Positions 11,917-20,951 of a stretch of 64,000 nt of DNA are shown here, piece after piece (the stretch's first letter is position 1; each line of letters opens with the position of its first letter). Source of the DNA: an uncultured SAR86 cluster bacterium (GTDB lineage Bacteria; Pseudomonadota; Gammaproteobacteria; Magnimaribacterales; AG-339-G14). The position numbers and the translations under genes were made by a program. Below the pieces are notes generated by a model. The model did not search any database. It saw only the letters and a program-made list of their open reading frames with translations, and was not told the origin of the DNA. The DNA is taken from NCBI GenBank assembly GCA_902526045.1, contig CABZJI010000001.1, positions 459,900 to 523,899 on the forward strand. Direction: 5' to 3'.

Positions 11917-12421
11917 TTTTAGACCTATGAAAAAAAATGATATCTACTATGTTCAGGGCATAGAATCACTAACAAATGAAACTCCTTGGTCTGAAAATAA
12001 TTTTTATGATGCTCTAAGGTTTAGTAAAGCCGATGTGGTTATTATTGATGGCAAAGTTAACGGGTATGTCATCTACCAGTATGTGATGGATGAAATCCAC
12101 CTTTTAAATATTTCTGTTGCACCACAATTTATTGGAAAAGCAATTGGTTATCAGTTGCTAAAAAGAATTGTGGACCAATCAAAATACACTTTTAAAAAAA
12201 GAATTTTTTTAGAGGTTAGAGAATCAAACGAAAGAGCTATTAAGTTTTATCGTCGAAATGGCTTTCAGGAAGCAGGAGTAAGAAAGAATTATTACAAATT
12301 AAATTTTGGTAGAGAAGATGGGTTAATTATGCAAAAAAATTTAAGCAAGCCTGTAATTATTCTTCTACTCGATAATGTCTTTAAGTTCTTCTTCAATCTC
12401 GCTAGGTTCCGTTTGAGGTGA
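11906..12421 (+). CDS. rimI: Ribosomal protein S18 alanine N-acetyltransferase RimI
   Basis: This GNAT enzyme acetylates the N-terminal alanine of ribosomal protein S18. Residues 1-146 align with the RimI pattern: IESLTNETPWSENNFYDAL, an acetyl-CoA loop at QFIGKAIGYQLL (a variant of Q/R-x-x-G-x-G/A), ESNERAIKFYRRNGFQEAGVRKNYY and the end REDGLIMQKNL. E. coli RimI has 148 residues. Here about 25 further, largely hydrophobic residues follow, encoded opposite the 3' end of gpx. The normal stop seems to have been lost, giving a 57-base convergent overlap. The gene overlaps the HolD-like gene by 11 bases. Confidence 0.9.
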   Translation: MKINFRPMKKNDIYYVQGIESLTNETPWSENNFYDALRFSKADVVIIDGKVNGYVIYQYVMDEIHLLNISVAPQFIGKAIGYQLLKRIVDQSKYTFKKRIFLEVRESNERAIKFYRRNGFQEAGVRKNYYKLNFGREDGLIMQKNLSKPVIILLLDNVFKFFFNLARFRLR

Positions 12422-12844
12422 ATACCTTTTTATAACTTTCCCATCTCTATCAACTAAAAACTTTGTAAAGTTCCACTTAATGGCTTCGGTTAAAATTCCA
12501 GTTTTTTCCGATTTTAAATATTCATAAAGCGGATGAGTATTTGACCCATTTACCTCGATTTTTTTCATTACAGGAAAATTAACATCGTACTTCGTTTTAC
12601 AAAAAGTTTGAATTTCCTCATCGGTACCTGGTTCTTGACCCATAAATTGATTGCAAGGAAAACCAATAACTTGCAAATCTTTTTCATATAAATCTTGAAT
12701 TTGTTTAAGGCCTTTGTACTGCGGTGTAAGACCACATTTACTAGCAACATTTACTATCAAAATATACTTTCCTCTGTATTCTTCTAAGTTTTTTTCTGCT
12801 TCTTTTGAATTATAAAAATTTATCGAATAGATGTTTGGTTCCAC
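12365..12844 (-). CDS. Glutathione peroxidase family protein (Cys type)
   Basis: A 159-residue thioredoxin-fold peroxidase that reduces H2O2 or lipid hydroperoxides. The active-site segment NVASKCGLTPQYKGL holds the peroxidatic Cys in place of selenocysteine; IGFPCNQFMGQEPG contributes Gln and a Cys, and WNFTKFLVDRDGK gives the Trp-Asn pair. Cys-type members in bacteria often use thioredoxin, which is inferred here. The start is GTG at 12844-12842; no in-frame ATG lies near. A G7 run three bases upstream of the GTG acts as the only purine-rich ribosome binding site. No signal peptide is visible, so it is probably cytoplasmic. Confidence 0.94.
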   Translation of the reverse strand: MEPNIYSINFYNSKEAEKNLEEYRGKYILIVNVASKCGLTPQYKGLKQIQDLYEKDLQVIGFPCNQFMGQEPGTDEEIQTFCKTKYDVNFPVMKKIEVNGSNTHPLYEYLKSEKTGILTEAIKWNFTKFLVDRDGKVIKRYSPQTEPSEIEEELKDIIE

Positions 12845-12862
12845 TTTCCCCCCCTATATACT
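12835..12862 (+). promoter_or_regulatory. Putative promoter of the aldo/keto reductase gene with C7 spacer tract
   Basis: A -35-like TTGGTT (12835-12840) and a -10 TATACT (12857-12862) are 16 bases apart. The spacer contains seven consecutive C residues (12848-12854), unusual in this AT-rich sequence. The predicted start is near 12869, about 22 bases before the ATG at 12891. The same tract read on the minus strand is the ribosome binding region of gpx. Confidence 0.4.
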
Positions 12863-12890
12863 AAGCAAATGTTATTGGAGGGTAATTATT

Positions 12891-13928
12891 ATGGAATATA
12901 GAAAATTAGGCAACACAGACATAGATGTGAGTGTTATTTGCTTGGGTACCATGACTTGGGGGCAGCAAAATACTGAAGAAGAAGGTTTTGAACAAATGGA
13001 TTACTCTGTTGATCAAGGAGTAAACTTTTTTGATACTGCTGAGTTATATTCCATTCCGCCAATGGAAGATACTCAGGGAAGTACTGAGACAATAATTGGT
13101 AATTGGTTTGAAAAAAGAGGCAACAGAGAAAAAATTATCCTCGCAACTAAAGTTGCCGGAAGAAGCGGCATGAAATGGTTCCGAGGTGGTGAAACAAGAC
13201 TTGATAGAGATAATATTACAAAGGCCATAGAAGGAAGCCTAAAAAGACTCAAAACTGACTACGTTGATCTTTATCAACTTCACTGGCCAGATAGACCAAT
13301 AAATTTATTTGGTGGAGGCCTTTCTTATAAGCATTACAATTTAGAATCAGTAGCCATTGAGGAGACTTTAAAAGTATTGGGTGATTTAGTGAAAGAAGGA
13401 AAAATTAGGTACGTTGGCCTTTCCAACGAGACCCCATGGGGCCTGTCCGAATTTATTAAGGCTGCAGATATGCATGATTTACCTAAAGTTGTGAGTGTTC
13501 AAAATGCCTATAACTTGTTAAATAGAATTTACGAAAGTGGGATGTCCGAATTTCATCATAGATCTCATGTTGGTTTGTTGGCTTATTCACCTCTTGCACA
13601 GGGATACCTTACTGGGAAATACCTTGATGGTGCTAGACCTGCTGGAGCTAGGACCACGTTGTTTGAACGAGGCCAAAGATACGAAACGGAACAAGCAGAG
13701 GAAATAATAAGGAAGTATATAAATCTTGCTAATGAGTATTCAATGGATCCTGCTTTGATGGCAAATTCATTTGTTAATGATCAAGATTTTGTCACTTCAA
13801 ATATTATTGGCGCTACAACTATGGAGCAGCTAAAGATTGCTGTTAGCAGTATTGATACGAAGCTTGATGAAGAATGTCTGAAGAAAATTGAAGAAATTCA
13901 TTACGGATGTCCAAATCCTTGTCCATGA
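12891..13928 (+). CDS. Tas-like aldo/keto reductase
   Basis: An NADPH-dependent aldo/keto reductase of 345 residues. The start at 12891 was chosen because GGAGGG lies 8-13 bases upstream and MEYRKLGNTDIDVSVICLG matches the family start; the frame is open further upstream, but that part is antisense to gpx. The catalytic tetrad is visible as Asp and Tyr in FDTAELY, Lys in ATKVAG and His in LYQLHWPDRP. Overall pattern, including SNETPWG and NAYNLLNR, follows E. coli Tas (346 residues), for which the physiological substrate is uncertain. The stop overlaps the elaA-like start as ATGA. Confidence 0.92.
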   Translation: MEYRKLGNTDIDVSVICLGTMTWGQQNTEEEGFEQMDYSVDQGVNFFDTAELYSIPPMEDTQGSTETIIGNWFEKRGNREKIILATKVAGRSGMKWFRGGETRLDRDNITKAIEGSLKRLKTDYVDLYQLHWPDRPINLFGGGLSYKHYNLESVAIEETLKVLGDLVKEGKIRYVGLSNETPWGLSEFIKAADMHDLPKVVSVQNAYNLLNRIYESGMSEFHHRSHVGLLAYSPLAQGYLTGKYLDGARPAGARTTLFERGQRYETEQAEEIIRKYINLANEYSMDPALMANSFVNDQDFVTSNIIGATTMEQLKIAVSSIDTKLDEECLKKIEEIHYGCPNPCP

Positions 13929-14377
13929 ATGAAATCATCTGGGTAGAAGGAAAATTCGAAGACCTAAGCGTTCATCAACTTTATGACGTAATGAATCTTC
14001 GCCAAGAAGTATTTTTAATAGAGCAAAATACTTCATATTTGGATGCGGATAATGTTGATCAGGACTCGTTTCATTTGCTTGCCTACATTGGATCTGATCT
14101 TCAGGGCTACAGCCGTCTAGTACCGCCAGGAATAAAGTATAAAGACGCTTCAATAGGAAGAGTTGTCTTACACAAAAAATCTCGCGGCAGAGGGTTGAGT
14201 AAAATTTTGATGGATAAATCTATCCATACATGTCATGTTCTTTATCCTGACAAAGGCATTAGAATTTCTGCTCAACATCCCTTGGTAGATTTTTATCAAG
14301 GTTATGGATTCGAAACAGTTGGAAAAATTTATGATGAGGATGGGATTCCTCATATAGAAATGGTCCTAGCAAAATAA
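13925..14377 (+). CDS. ElaA-like GNAT acetyltransferase
   Basis: A 150-residue GNAT-fold protein of the ElaA family, whose acceptor is unknown. The start MNEIIWVEGKFEDL at 13925 overlaps the preceding stop by four bases. Recognisable family segments are LRQEVFLIEQNTSYLDADNVDQ, here split by eye, the RVVLHKKSRGRGLSKILM acetyl-CoA binding loop (RGRGLS), and ISAQHPLVDFYQGYGFE near the C-terminus. It is probably cotranscribed with the reductase. Function beyond acyltransfer is not visible from sequence. Confidence 0.88.
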   Translation: MNEIIWVEGKFEDLSVHQLYDVMNLRQEVFLIEQNTSYLDADNVDQDSFHLLAYIGSDLQGYSRLVPPGIKYKDASIGRVVLHKKSRGRGLSKILMDKSIHTCHVLYPDKGIRISAQHPLVDFYQGYGFETVGKIYDEDGIPHIEMVLAK

Positions 14378-15124
14378 TTGAATATTTCTTACCTCAATTT
14401 TGGATTCTTCCTTTCATTTATTCTAGGTATAGTTTTCCTAACTTTTGATTTTTTTGAAGATATTTCTTTTCCGTCTTCAAACTGGGCAATCAAAGTTGGG
14501 GATAAATCCGTTTCCATGGAAAGTTATTTAGCTCAGATCAGTCAACTTGATTTCAATAATGACGGGCAGATAGACAGCAAACTTAAAGAGTCAGTGATTG
14601 ATCAACTTGTCATTGAGCAATTATTGATTATGAAGGCAATCGATGAGGATATTATCCAAAGTGATCCTCTATTGAAAAATAATCTAATTAATTACATGAC
14701 AAACATCATTTCAGATCAGATAATCTTGAAAATTGATAATGATGATGTAGAGAAATATTACAAAGAAAATTTAGATAAATTTTCTCAAAATAATTTGTAT
14801 TTAATAAAATCTGATAGTGAATTTATTAATTTGCCTAATGATTATCTAACAAAGCAGAAACTAAGAGACTATTTGGGAGCAGATGTAATTGGAAACATAG
14901 ATGCTCTTAAGATCGGAAGTGAAATTAAATTTATCCAAGATGATCAACCATTTAGTGTTTCTCTTATAGATAAGAAAGAAGGGGAGCCCACTCCACTGAA
15001 CTCAATATTTGACATAGTAAGTCAAGAGGCAATGAGGAGCGAAAGAGAAAAGTCTTTTAGAGAATACATAAATGAACTTAAAAAAAGTTATCCAGTTGAA
15101 ATAAACCCTATCCTGTATAAGTAA
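14378..15124 (+). CDS. Membrane-anchored parvulin-like (SurA/PpiD-type) protein
   Basis: The 248-residue protein starts at a TTG directly after the preceding stop. One hydrophobic segment (about residues 8-25) anchors it, with the rest probably periplasmic. Residues 38-125 resemble the SurA/PpiD N-terminal chaperone region (a helix-rich stretch with SVIDQLVIEQLLIMKAI). Then comes the VEKYYKENLDKFSQ linker typical before a parvulin domain, and a short, degenerate parvulin-like part up to about residue 215. Rotamase activity is uncertain. The stop overlaps the HupE/UreJ gene as TAATG, which suggests a two-protein unit in which it could help fold that partner. Confidence 0.65.
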   Translation: MNISYLNFGFFLSFILGIVFLTFDFFEDISFPSSNWAIKVGDKSVSMESYLAQISQLDFNNDGQIDSKLKESVIDQLVIEQLLIMKAIDEDIIQSDPLLKNNLINYMTNIISDQIILKIDNDDVEKYYKENLDKFSQNNLYLIKSDSEFINLPNDYLTKQKLRDYLGADVIGNIDALKIGSEIKFIQDDQPFSVSLIDKKEGEPTPLNSIFDIVSQEAMRSEREKSFREYINELKKSYPVEINPILYK

Positions 15125-16227
15125 TGAGACTTCTGTCATTGTTTCTTTTACTGACAGCCTCTTTTTTGAGCTCACATGAGCTTCAAAAACTTAACTTGTC
15201 CTTAGACTTTCTTGAATCAAGCGAATTTAAGGAAATTGACATGGATATTAAAGTGCCTCGAAACATATACAGTCCATTTTTGAAAGAAGCTCTTAACAAT
15301 GGCTTTAACCTTGATGCCTGTAACGAAGAAGATTTCGATCTAATTAATTCATCTTCGAGATACTTAACATTCAAGAAAAAAATTTCTTGCAATAATTTTT
15401 CTGGATCGCTTGAGGCAAGAAATTTTTTTTCTATATATCCAGATCAAACTATTTTGGTGAATATAAAAAAAGAGGGTAGCCTTCAAAATCAAACCTTTTT
15501 GAACAACTCTAAAAGTAAAATTGGTTTCAAAGAAGCTAATCGGAATTTTAGTTTTTTTTCATTAGGACTAAACCATTTTTTTGGGGGTTACGATCATATT
15601 GCGTTTGTTTCTCTTTTAGCCTTGCTAATCGTTGGAACAAAACAATTAATTTACCTGCTCTCAGGCTTTACCTTAGGTCACGCTATCAGCATCACGCTCT
15701 CCACCCTAGGCTTCATTTCTGTAAAAATATCAATCATTGAAATCCTTATCGGTTACTCAATATTTATATTAGCTTTCGAGTACTTAGCACTTAGACAAGT
15801 TAATAAAAATAGAATTATGAAGATAAACTTAGTATTTTGGATATCATTGCTCAGCGTTTCACTTGTCTTCTTACCAGAAATTATAGTTCTAACCATAGGT
15901 ATAGCTTTGGTTGGATTTTCTTATCCTTATTTAATTGCAAAAAATTCACTTATTAGAATTTTTGCAACGGTATTTTTTGGACTAATACATGGTTTTGGAT
16001 TTGCCTCAAACTTATCTAATTTTGATTCTCAATCACTAGTTTCATCTATTGTTTCCTTCAACTTTGGAATAGAGGCAGCTCAGATTTTATATGCTTTTTT
16101 TCTTCTCATGAGTCTTAAACTCATTGCAAAAACCAGGCTTGTAAGCAAACTATTCATAAAAGATTTTATCTCTTTGATTATTTTTTTCTTTTCTACCATA
16201 TGGTTTATTGGAAGGTTACTTTTCTAG
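15124..16227 (+). CDS. HupE/UreJ-family membrane protein with periplasmic domain
   Basis: The 367-residue protein has a signal peptide (residues 1-17), a periplasmic region to about residue 145 with two Cys (66 and 89) that could form a disulfide, and then about seven hydrophobic helices. The membrane half carries HFFGGYDHIAF (His151, Asp157, His158), LSGFTLGHAIS (His186), GLIHGFGFASNL and SFNFGIEAAQ, all family signatures. HupE/UreJ proteins have been linked to nickel or cobalt uptake. For this longer subfamily the substrate is unknown, so metal transport is inference from the conserved His/Asp residues. Coupled by overlap to the parvulin-like gene; converges on valS with a 10-base gap. Confidence 0.85.
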   Translation: MRLLSLFLLLTASFLSSHELQKLNLSLDFLESSEFKEIDMDIKVPRNIYSPFLKEALNNGFNLDACNEEDFDLINSSSRYLTFKKKISCNNFSGSLEARNFFSIYPDQTILVNIKKEGSLQNQTFLNNSKSKIGFKEANRNFSFFSLGLNHFFGGYDHIAFVSLLALLIVGTKQLIYLLSGFTLGHAISITLSTLGFISVKISIIEILIGYSIFILAFEYLALRQVNKNRIMKINLVFWISLLSVSLVFLPEIIVLTIGIALVGFSYPYLIAKNSLIRIFATVFFGLIHGFGFASNLSNFDSQSLVSSIVSFNFGIEAAQILYAFFLLMSLKLIAKTRLVSKLFIKDFISLIIFFFSTIWFIGRLLF

Positions 16228-16237
16228 AAATGAATGA

Positions 16238-18976
16238 TCAGCTAAGTTTGTTCAAATTCTTTAAATGTAATTGAATAGACTTAGACTCTTTAAGTGCCTG
16301 CTTATATTGACGTTTTCTCTCATTCACAAGTCTTTTAGGAGCGCTTGAAACAAATTTTTTGTTGCTTAAAATATTTTCAATATTGGCTAGATTTTTGGTT
16401 ATTTTCTGTAATTTTTTCTCATTTCTTAATTTTTCTGATACTGGATCCACGTTTCCTTCAAAAGGTATATGAAATTTGAGATCGTGTGAAACAACTATGG
16501 CACAAGGTTTATTTGTCTCTAAAATCTTTAAATCTTTTATTCCAGCAAGTTTGTTTAAATGATCAGAGTTTTCAAGAATAAAATCCAGTGAAGTTTTATT
16601 GCCCGATACAAACATCTCTTCAAGTTTTGAAGATGCAATACCCATTTCTGCTTTCATGTTTCTTATCGACGATATTGAGTTTTTTAAATTTTCTATTTCT
16701 TTGTATTTTGATCCCGAAATCCTTTCTTTTTTTGGAAACGACTGATTTAACAAGAATGATTGTTTTTTACCGGAAGCAACCTGATTCCATATTTCTTCAG
16801 TAATAAAAGGGATAAAAGGGTGACAAAGTTTTAAGATTGACTCAAGAATATGAATCAAACCAGATATGATTCTATTTACTTCTCTTTTCTTAATATTATT
16901 CGAATCAAGTCGATTTTTTGAAAACTCGATGTACCAATCACAAAAATCATTCCATACAAATTCATATACACTTTGAGTAGCTAAATCAAATCTATAATTA
17001 TCCATATGCGCATCCATAGAAACTATCGTGTTATTTAATTTCTCCATGATCCACTTATCTTCAGGTGTTTTTATAAATTGTTTAGTCTTTTTGAAATTAC
17101 TTGGCTTATTTAAATCAATGAATCTGGAGGCATTCCATAGTTTGTTGCAAAAGTTTCTGTAACCCTCTACGCGCTTCATATCAAAATTAATATCTCTACT
17201 TCCAGAAGCAAGAGACAAAAAAGTAAATCTCAACGCATCAGTACCGTGCGCTTTTATTCCTTGAGGGTAATCTTTCTTTGTTTGTTTAACTATCTTCTGT
17301 TCGTCATCTGGATTTATAAGACCAGAAACTCTCTTAGAAATAAGACCTTCTAAATCTATTCCATCGATAATATCCAAGGGATCAAGAACATTTCCTTTTG
17401 ACTTAGACATTTTTTGACCTTCACTATCTCTTATAAGCCCAGTAATGTAGATCTCTTTAAACGGTATCGCCTTGGTGAGATGCTTAGTCATCATTATCAT
17501 CCGTGCGACCCAAAAAAAGATGATGTCGAAACCAGTCACTAACAGTGAGGTAGGGTGATATTTCTCTAATCTTCTAGTTTGTTGAGGCCATCCAAGGGTA
17601 GCAAAAGTCCACAAAGACGAGGAAAACCATGTATCCAGAACATCTTGATCTTGATCCAAAGATATTTTTTTATTTAAGTTAAATTTTTTTCTTATATCTT
17701 TCTCGTTTTCCCCGCAATATTCATTTCCATCTTGGTCATACCAGATTGGGATTTGATGGCCCCACCACAATTGCCTACTGATGCACCAATCTTGAAGCTC
17801 ATTCATCCACGAGAAATAAGTTTTTTTCCAATTATCAGGAATAAAACTGATTGACTTTTTTTTGACTAAGTTCAAGGCTTCTTTACCTAAAATATCTGTA
17901 CTTAAGTACCATTGATCTGTTAGATAAGGCTCTAGTATCGTATCGGATCTTTCAGCTCTTGGAATCGATAATTTATGCGGTTCAGTTTTATCTAGCATCT
18001 GGATATCTTTTAACGATTTAATAATTTCTCTTCTAGCATCAAAACGATCCAGGCCCGCGAAAGGAGCTGGAGTCTGTGCATTCAAAGTACCGTCAGGATT
18101 CAAAATATTTATGGGTTCTAGTCCATGTTTTATGCCAAGCTCATAATCATTAAAATCATGACCAGGAGTAATCTTTAAGCAACCTGTTGCAAAATCCTTA
18201 TCAACGTACGGATCAGCAATGATGGGTATATATTTGTCGGTAAAAGGTATTTTTGCTTTTAAACCTATTAATTCTTTATACCTTTTATCTTTTGGATGAA
18301 CAGCTATTGCCTGATCACCAAACATCGTTTCAGGTCGAGTTGTAGCTACAATAATAAAGCCATCTTCAACTTCGTATTTGATATGCCAGATGTTCCCATT
18401 TTCTTCCTTAGTTGTAACCTCTAAGTCAGATAGACCAGTCTCATTTTTGGGATCCCAATTGACTAACCTATTCTTCCTATAAATAAGTCCTTTTTCATAA
18501 AGTTCAATGAATACTTTTCTTACAATGTATGCATAACCTTCATCCATTGTGAAAGCTTCATTTTCCCAGTCTAGAGATGCGCCTAACCTTTTTAATTGAC
18601 TTGTGATTGTATTTCCTGACTTGTTTTTCCACTTCCAGACTTCTTTGATAAATTTATCTCTTCCTAATTTACTTTTACTTTTACTTTCTAATTCAAGATT
18701 TCTTTCAACAACAATTTCTGTCGATATGCCAGCATGATCTGTGCCTGGTTGCCATAAAACATCGTATCCATTCATTCGTTTGTATCTACAAATCGAATCC
18801 ATGATAGATGTTTGAAATCCATGCCCCATGTGAAGAACCCCGGTCACGTTTGGGGGCGGAAGCATGATAGAGAAAGCTTTGCTATTTTTCTTTAAGCTCG
18901 GTGAAAATAATTTAGTCTCTTCCCATCTTGAAGACCAAAAGCTCTCAATTTTTTTGGGCTGATATTTAGAGTCCAT
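16238..18976 (-). CDS. valS: Valyl-tRNA synthetase
   Basis: A class Ia aminoacyl-tRNA synthetase of 912 residues. The HIGH-type motif appears as PPPNVTGVLHMGHGF near residue 45 and the KMSKS loop as GQKMSKSKGNVLDPLD. An editing (CP1) domain lies between, with TTRPETMFGDQAIAVHP. The anticodon-binding domain follows, and a C-terminal Lys/Glu-rich coiled-coil arm occupies about the last 65 residues. The start overlaps the holC stop (TAATG on the minus strand), giving the pepA-holC-valS order known from E. coli. Confidence 0.98.
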   Translation of the reverse strand: MDSKYQPKKIESFWSSRWEETKLFSPSLKKNSKAFSIMLPPPNVTGVLHMGHGFQTSIMDSICRYKRMNGYDVLWQPGTDHAGISTEIVVERNLELESKSKSKLGRDKFIKEVWKWKNKSGNTITSQLKRLGASLDWENEAFTMDEGYAYIVRKVFIELYEKGLIYRKNRLVNWDPKNETGLSDLEVTTKEENGNIWHIKYEVEDGFIIVATTRPETMFGDQAIAVHPKDKRYKELIGLKAKIPFTDKYIPIIADPYVDKDFATGCLKITPGHDFNDYELGIKHGLEPINILNPDGTLNAQTPAPFAGLDRFDARREIIKSLKDIQMLDKTEPHKLSIPRAERSDTILEPYLTDQWYLSTDILGKEALNLVKKKSISFIPDNWKKTYFSWMNELQDWCISRQLWWGHQIPIWYDQDGNEYCGENEKDIRKKFNLNKKISLDQDQDVLDTWFSSSLWTFATLGWPQQTRRLEKYHPTSLLVTGFDIIFFWVARMIMMTKHLTKAIPFKEIYITGLIRDSEGQKMSKSKGNVLDPLDIIDGIDLEGLISKRVSGLINPDDEQKIVKQTKKDYPQGIKAHGTDALRFTFLSLASGSRDINFDMKRVEGYRNFCNKLWNASRFIDLNKPSNFKKTKQFIKTPEDKWIMEKLNNTIVSMDAHMDNYRFDLATQSVYEFVWNDFCDWYIEFSKNRLDSNNIKKREVNRIISGLIHILESILKLCHPFIPFITEEIWNQVASGKKQSFLLNQSFPKKERISGSKYKEIENLKNSISSIRNMKAEMGIASSKLEEMFVSGNKTSLDFILENSDHLNKLAGIKDLKILETNKPCAIVVSHDLKFHIPFEGNVDPVSEKLRNEKKLQKITKNLANIENILSNKKFVSSAPKRLVNERKRQYKQALKESKSIQLHLKNLNKLS

Positions 18977-19413
18977 TATCCAATATAGTTTGGCTTAATC
19001 CCGTATTCTAAACAAACTTTAAAACTCTCTCTTGCAATCTTTTGATATTCACCACCATCTTCAATAACTAATTGATAAGAGGATTTAAAATCTTGAAAAT
19101 TAGGAGGCAGCTTAGGATTCAAATTGATCAGATATGTACTTTTATCGCAACGATATTTTATTCCGGGGAATGAAATCAAAATTGGAGCATCAGGTGAATC
19201 TGGATCGTTACAGATTTTATGAGGAAGGAAAATATCTGAAATACTTTCCCATAGAAAATCATCTAATTTTTTTGCTTGATTTAGATCTTTACAATTTATG
19301 ACAATATAATTTTTTTTTTCAGATTGAACATTTTTCCAATAAAGATCTTTTGTAAATTTACAGCAAAACTTTTCTCCCTCATCCAAGGAAGTTCCAGCCC
19401 TGTAGAATTCCAT
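18976..19413 (-). CDS. holC: DNA polymerase III chi subunit
   Basis: Chi binds psi in the clamp-loader complex and contacts the SSB C-terminal tail. The 145-residue protein shows the family layout: MEFYRAG start, an N-terminal helix (KFTKDLYWKN), YIVINCKDLNQAKKLDDFLW with the LW pair, FLPHKI, then PILISFPG and a final NLNPKLPPNF segment. It lies three bases after pepA and overlaps valS, matching conserved gene order. Similarity at the residue level is moderate, so synteny strengthens the call. Its partner psi is proposed at 11647-11916. Confidence 0.9.
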   Translation of the reverse strand: MEFYRAGTSLDEGEKFCCKFTKDLYWKNVQSEKKNYIVINCKDLNQAKKLDDFLWESISDIFLPHKICNDPDSPDAPILISFPGIKYRCDKSTYLINLNPKLPPNFQDFKSSYQLVIEDGGEYQKIARESFKVCLEYGIKPNYIG

Positions 19414-19416
19414 TAA

Positions 19417-20922
19417 TTACGATTGAGACAATAAGTAGTTAGTTAGGAGCGGAACAGGTCTTCCTCTTGAGGCTTTAGCCTTACCAGAGCCATGAGCTGT
19501 TCCAGCCACATCAAGATGTGCCCATGGATATTTTTTAGTAAACCTTGATAAGAAACACGCTGCAGTAATTGATCCTGCTCGTCCACCAATGTTTGCTATA
19601 TCAGCAAAATTACTGTCTAGGTCTCCTTGATATTCATCCCAAAGAGGCAATTGCCATGCTTTGTCCATTGAAGCATGACCAGCATCTATCAGTTTGTCGG
19701 CTAATTTCTGATTATTACTCATTAAACCAGACGCAACATGACCTAATGCAACTATCACTGCCCCAGTTAATGTAGCTATATCTATGACATTTTTAGGTTT
19801 AAATCTTTCTACATATGTAAGTGCATCGCAAAGAACTAACCGTCCTTCTGCATCCGTATTAAGTATCTCCACAGTTTGTCCAGACATAGTTTTCACTACA
19901 TCTCCAGGTTTCGTTGCTTTACTGCCAGGCATATTCTCAGCAGAAGCTACTACTCCAATGATATTAGACTTTGGTTTTATCAAAGCAATAGCCTCCATGG
20001 TTCCCAGAACACTAGCAGCTCCACTCATGTCATACTTCATTTCATCCATCGCTGGGCTTGGCTTTAAACTTATCCCGCCGGTATCAAAAGTTATGCCTTT
20101 TCCAACAATAACTTCCGGCTGTTCAGTTCTTTTTGCTCCTTTGTATTCGATAATAATGAACTTAGATTCTTGTACACTTCCATTTCCAACAGATAGAAGG
20201 CAATGCATACCAAGCTTTTCCATTGCTTTTTCGCCAAGAACTTTTACAGATAAATTTTTATATTTTCTGCCAAGCTCTTTAGCAGTATTTCCAAGATAAG
20301 TGGGTGTACAAATATTTGCAGGAGTATTGCCAAGCTCCTTCATTCTATTGATCCCTACACCTATGTTAGCCCCAACGGATATTGATTTTCTTAGATCAGA
20401 AATTTCTTTTTTGGAGTTAATAAGCAAATTAACGGAGGCAAGGATATTATTTTTCTGATCTTTTTTCCCATCAAAAATATATTTGTAAGTCGATGATTCC
20501 AATTGCATAGAAAGATTTTGTATGAACCAAGAAAAATCTCTTTTTTCAAACTTAATCTCAGGAAGAAACAATGAAACTTTTTTTGTATTTGCAGTTTTTG
20601 CTAAGGTGCAAATCTTAGTTATCAACTTCGATGCATCATCGTCTTTGAATTTATCTGACGTATTACCTAAACCTAATAAGAAAAACTTTTTATCTTTTTG
20701 ATCCGCTATGGCGGGGATATAACAAGAAGTATTAATTTTTCCTGAGAATTCTTTTCTTTTTGCCAAAGTATTCATTAAGCCATTAGAGACTTTATTAAAT
20801 ATATTTTTACTGGATTGAGAGCTGCCGTTTTCTTGAATACCAATAATAAGAGCTTCGTTTTTATCAGAAAGCATCTCGTTTGGAGAAGTTATAGTTAGGT
20901 TTATTTTCAAATTTGATGTCAT
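19417..20922 (-). CDS. pepA: Leucyl aminopeptidase PepA
   Basis: An M17 dimetal aminopeptidase of 501 residues (503 in E. coli). The C-terminal catalytic half has VGKGITFDTGGISLKPS with a metal Lys and Asp, the segment MKYDMSGAA, and the signature NTDAEGRLVLCDAL with metal-binding Asp and Glu; the Arg in the latter is the usual active-site Arg. In E. coli PepA also binds DNA and takes part in pyrimidine-dependent control of carAB; whether it does so here is unknown, but carAB lies in the same window. First gene of pepA-holC-valS, divergent from lptF. Confidence 0.97.
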   Translation of the reverse strand: MTSNLKINLTITSPNEMLSDKNEALIIGIQENGSSQSSKNIFNKVSNGLMNTLAKRKEFSGKINTSCYIPAIADQKDKKFFLLGLGNTSDKFKDDDASKLITKICTLAKTANTKKVSLFLPEIKFEKRDFSWFIQNLSMQLESSTYKYIFDGKKDQKNNILASVNLLINSKKEISDLRKSISVGANIGVGINRMKELGNTPANICTPTYLGNTAKELGRKYKNLSVKVLGEKAMEKLGMHCLLSVGNGSVQESKFIIIEYKGAKRTEQPEVIVGKGITFDTGGISLKPSPAMDEMKYDMSGAASVLGTMEAIALIKPKSNIIGVVASAENMPGSKATKPGDVVKTMSGQTVEILNTDAEGRLVLCDALTYVERFKPKNVIDIATLTGAVIVALGHVASGLMSNNQKLADKLIDAGHASMDKAWQLPLWDEYQGDLDSNFADIANIGGRAGSITAACFLSRFTKKYPWAHLDVAGTAHGSGKAKASRGRPVPLLTNYLLSQS

Positions 20923-20951
20923 TTATTACTCCTAAGTAAGCTAAATTTCTG

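Noticed and set aside
12365-12844. Selenocysteine in the glutathione peroxidase
   Set aside because: The active-site codon is a Cys codon in ASKCGLTP; there is no in-frame TGA.
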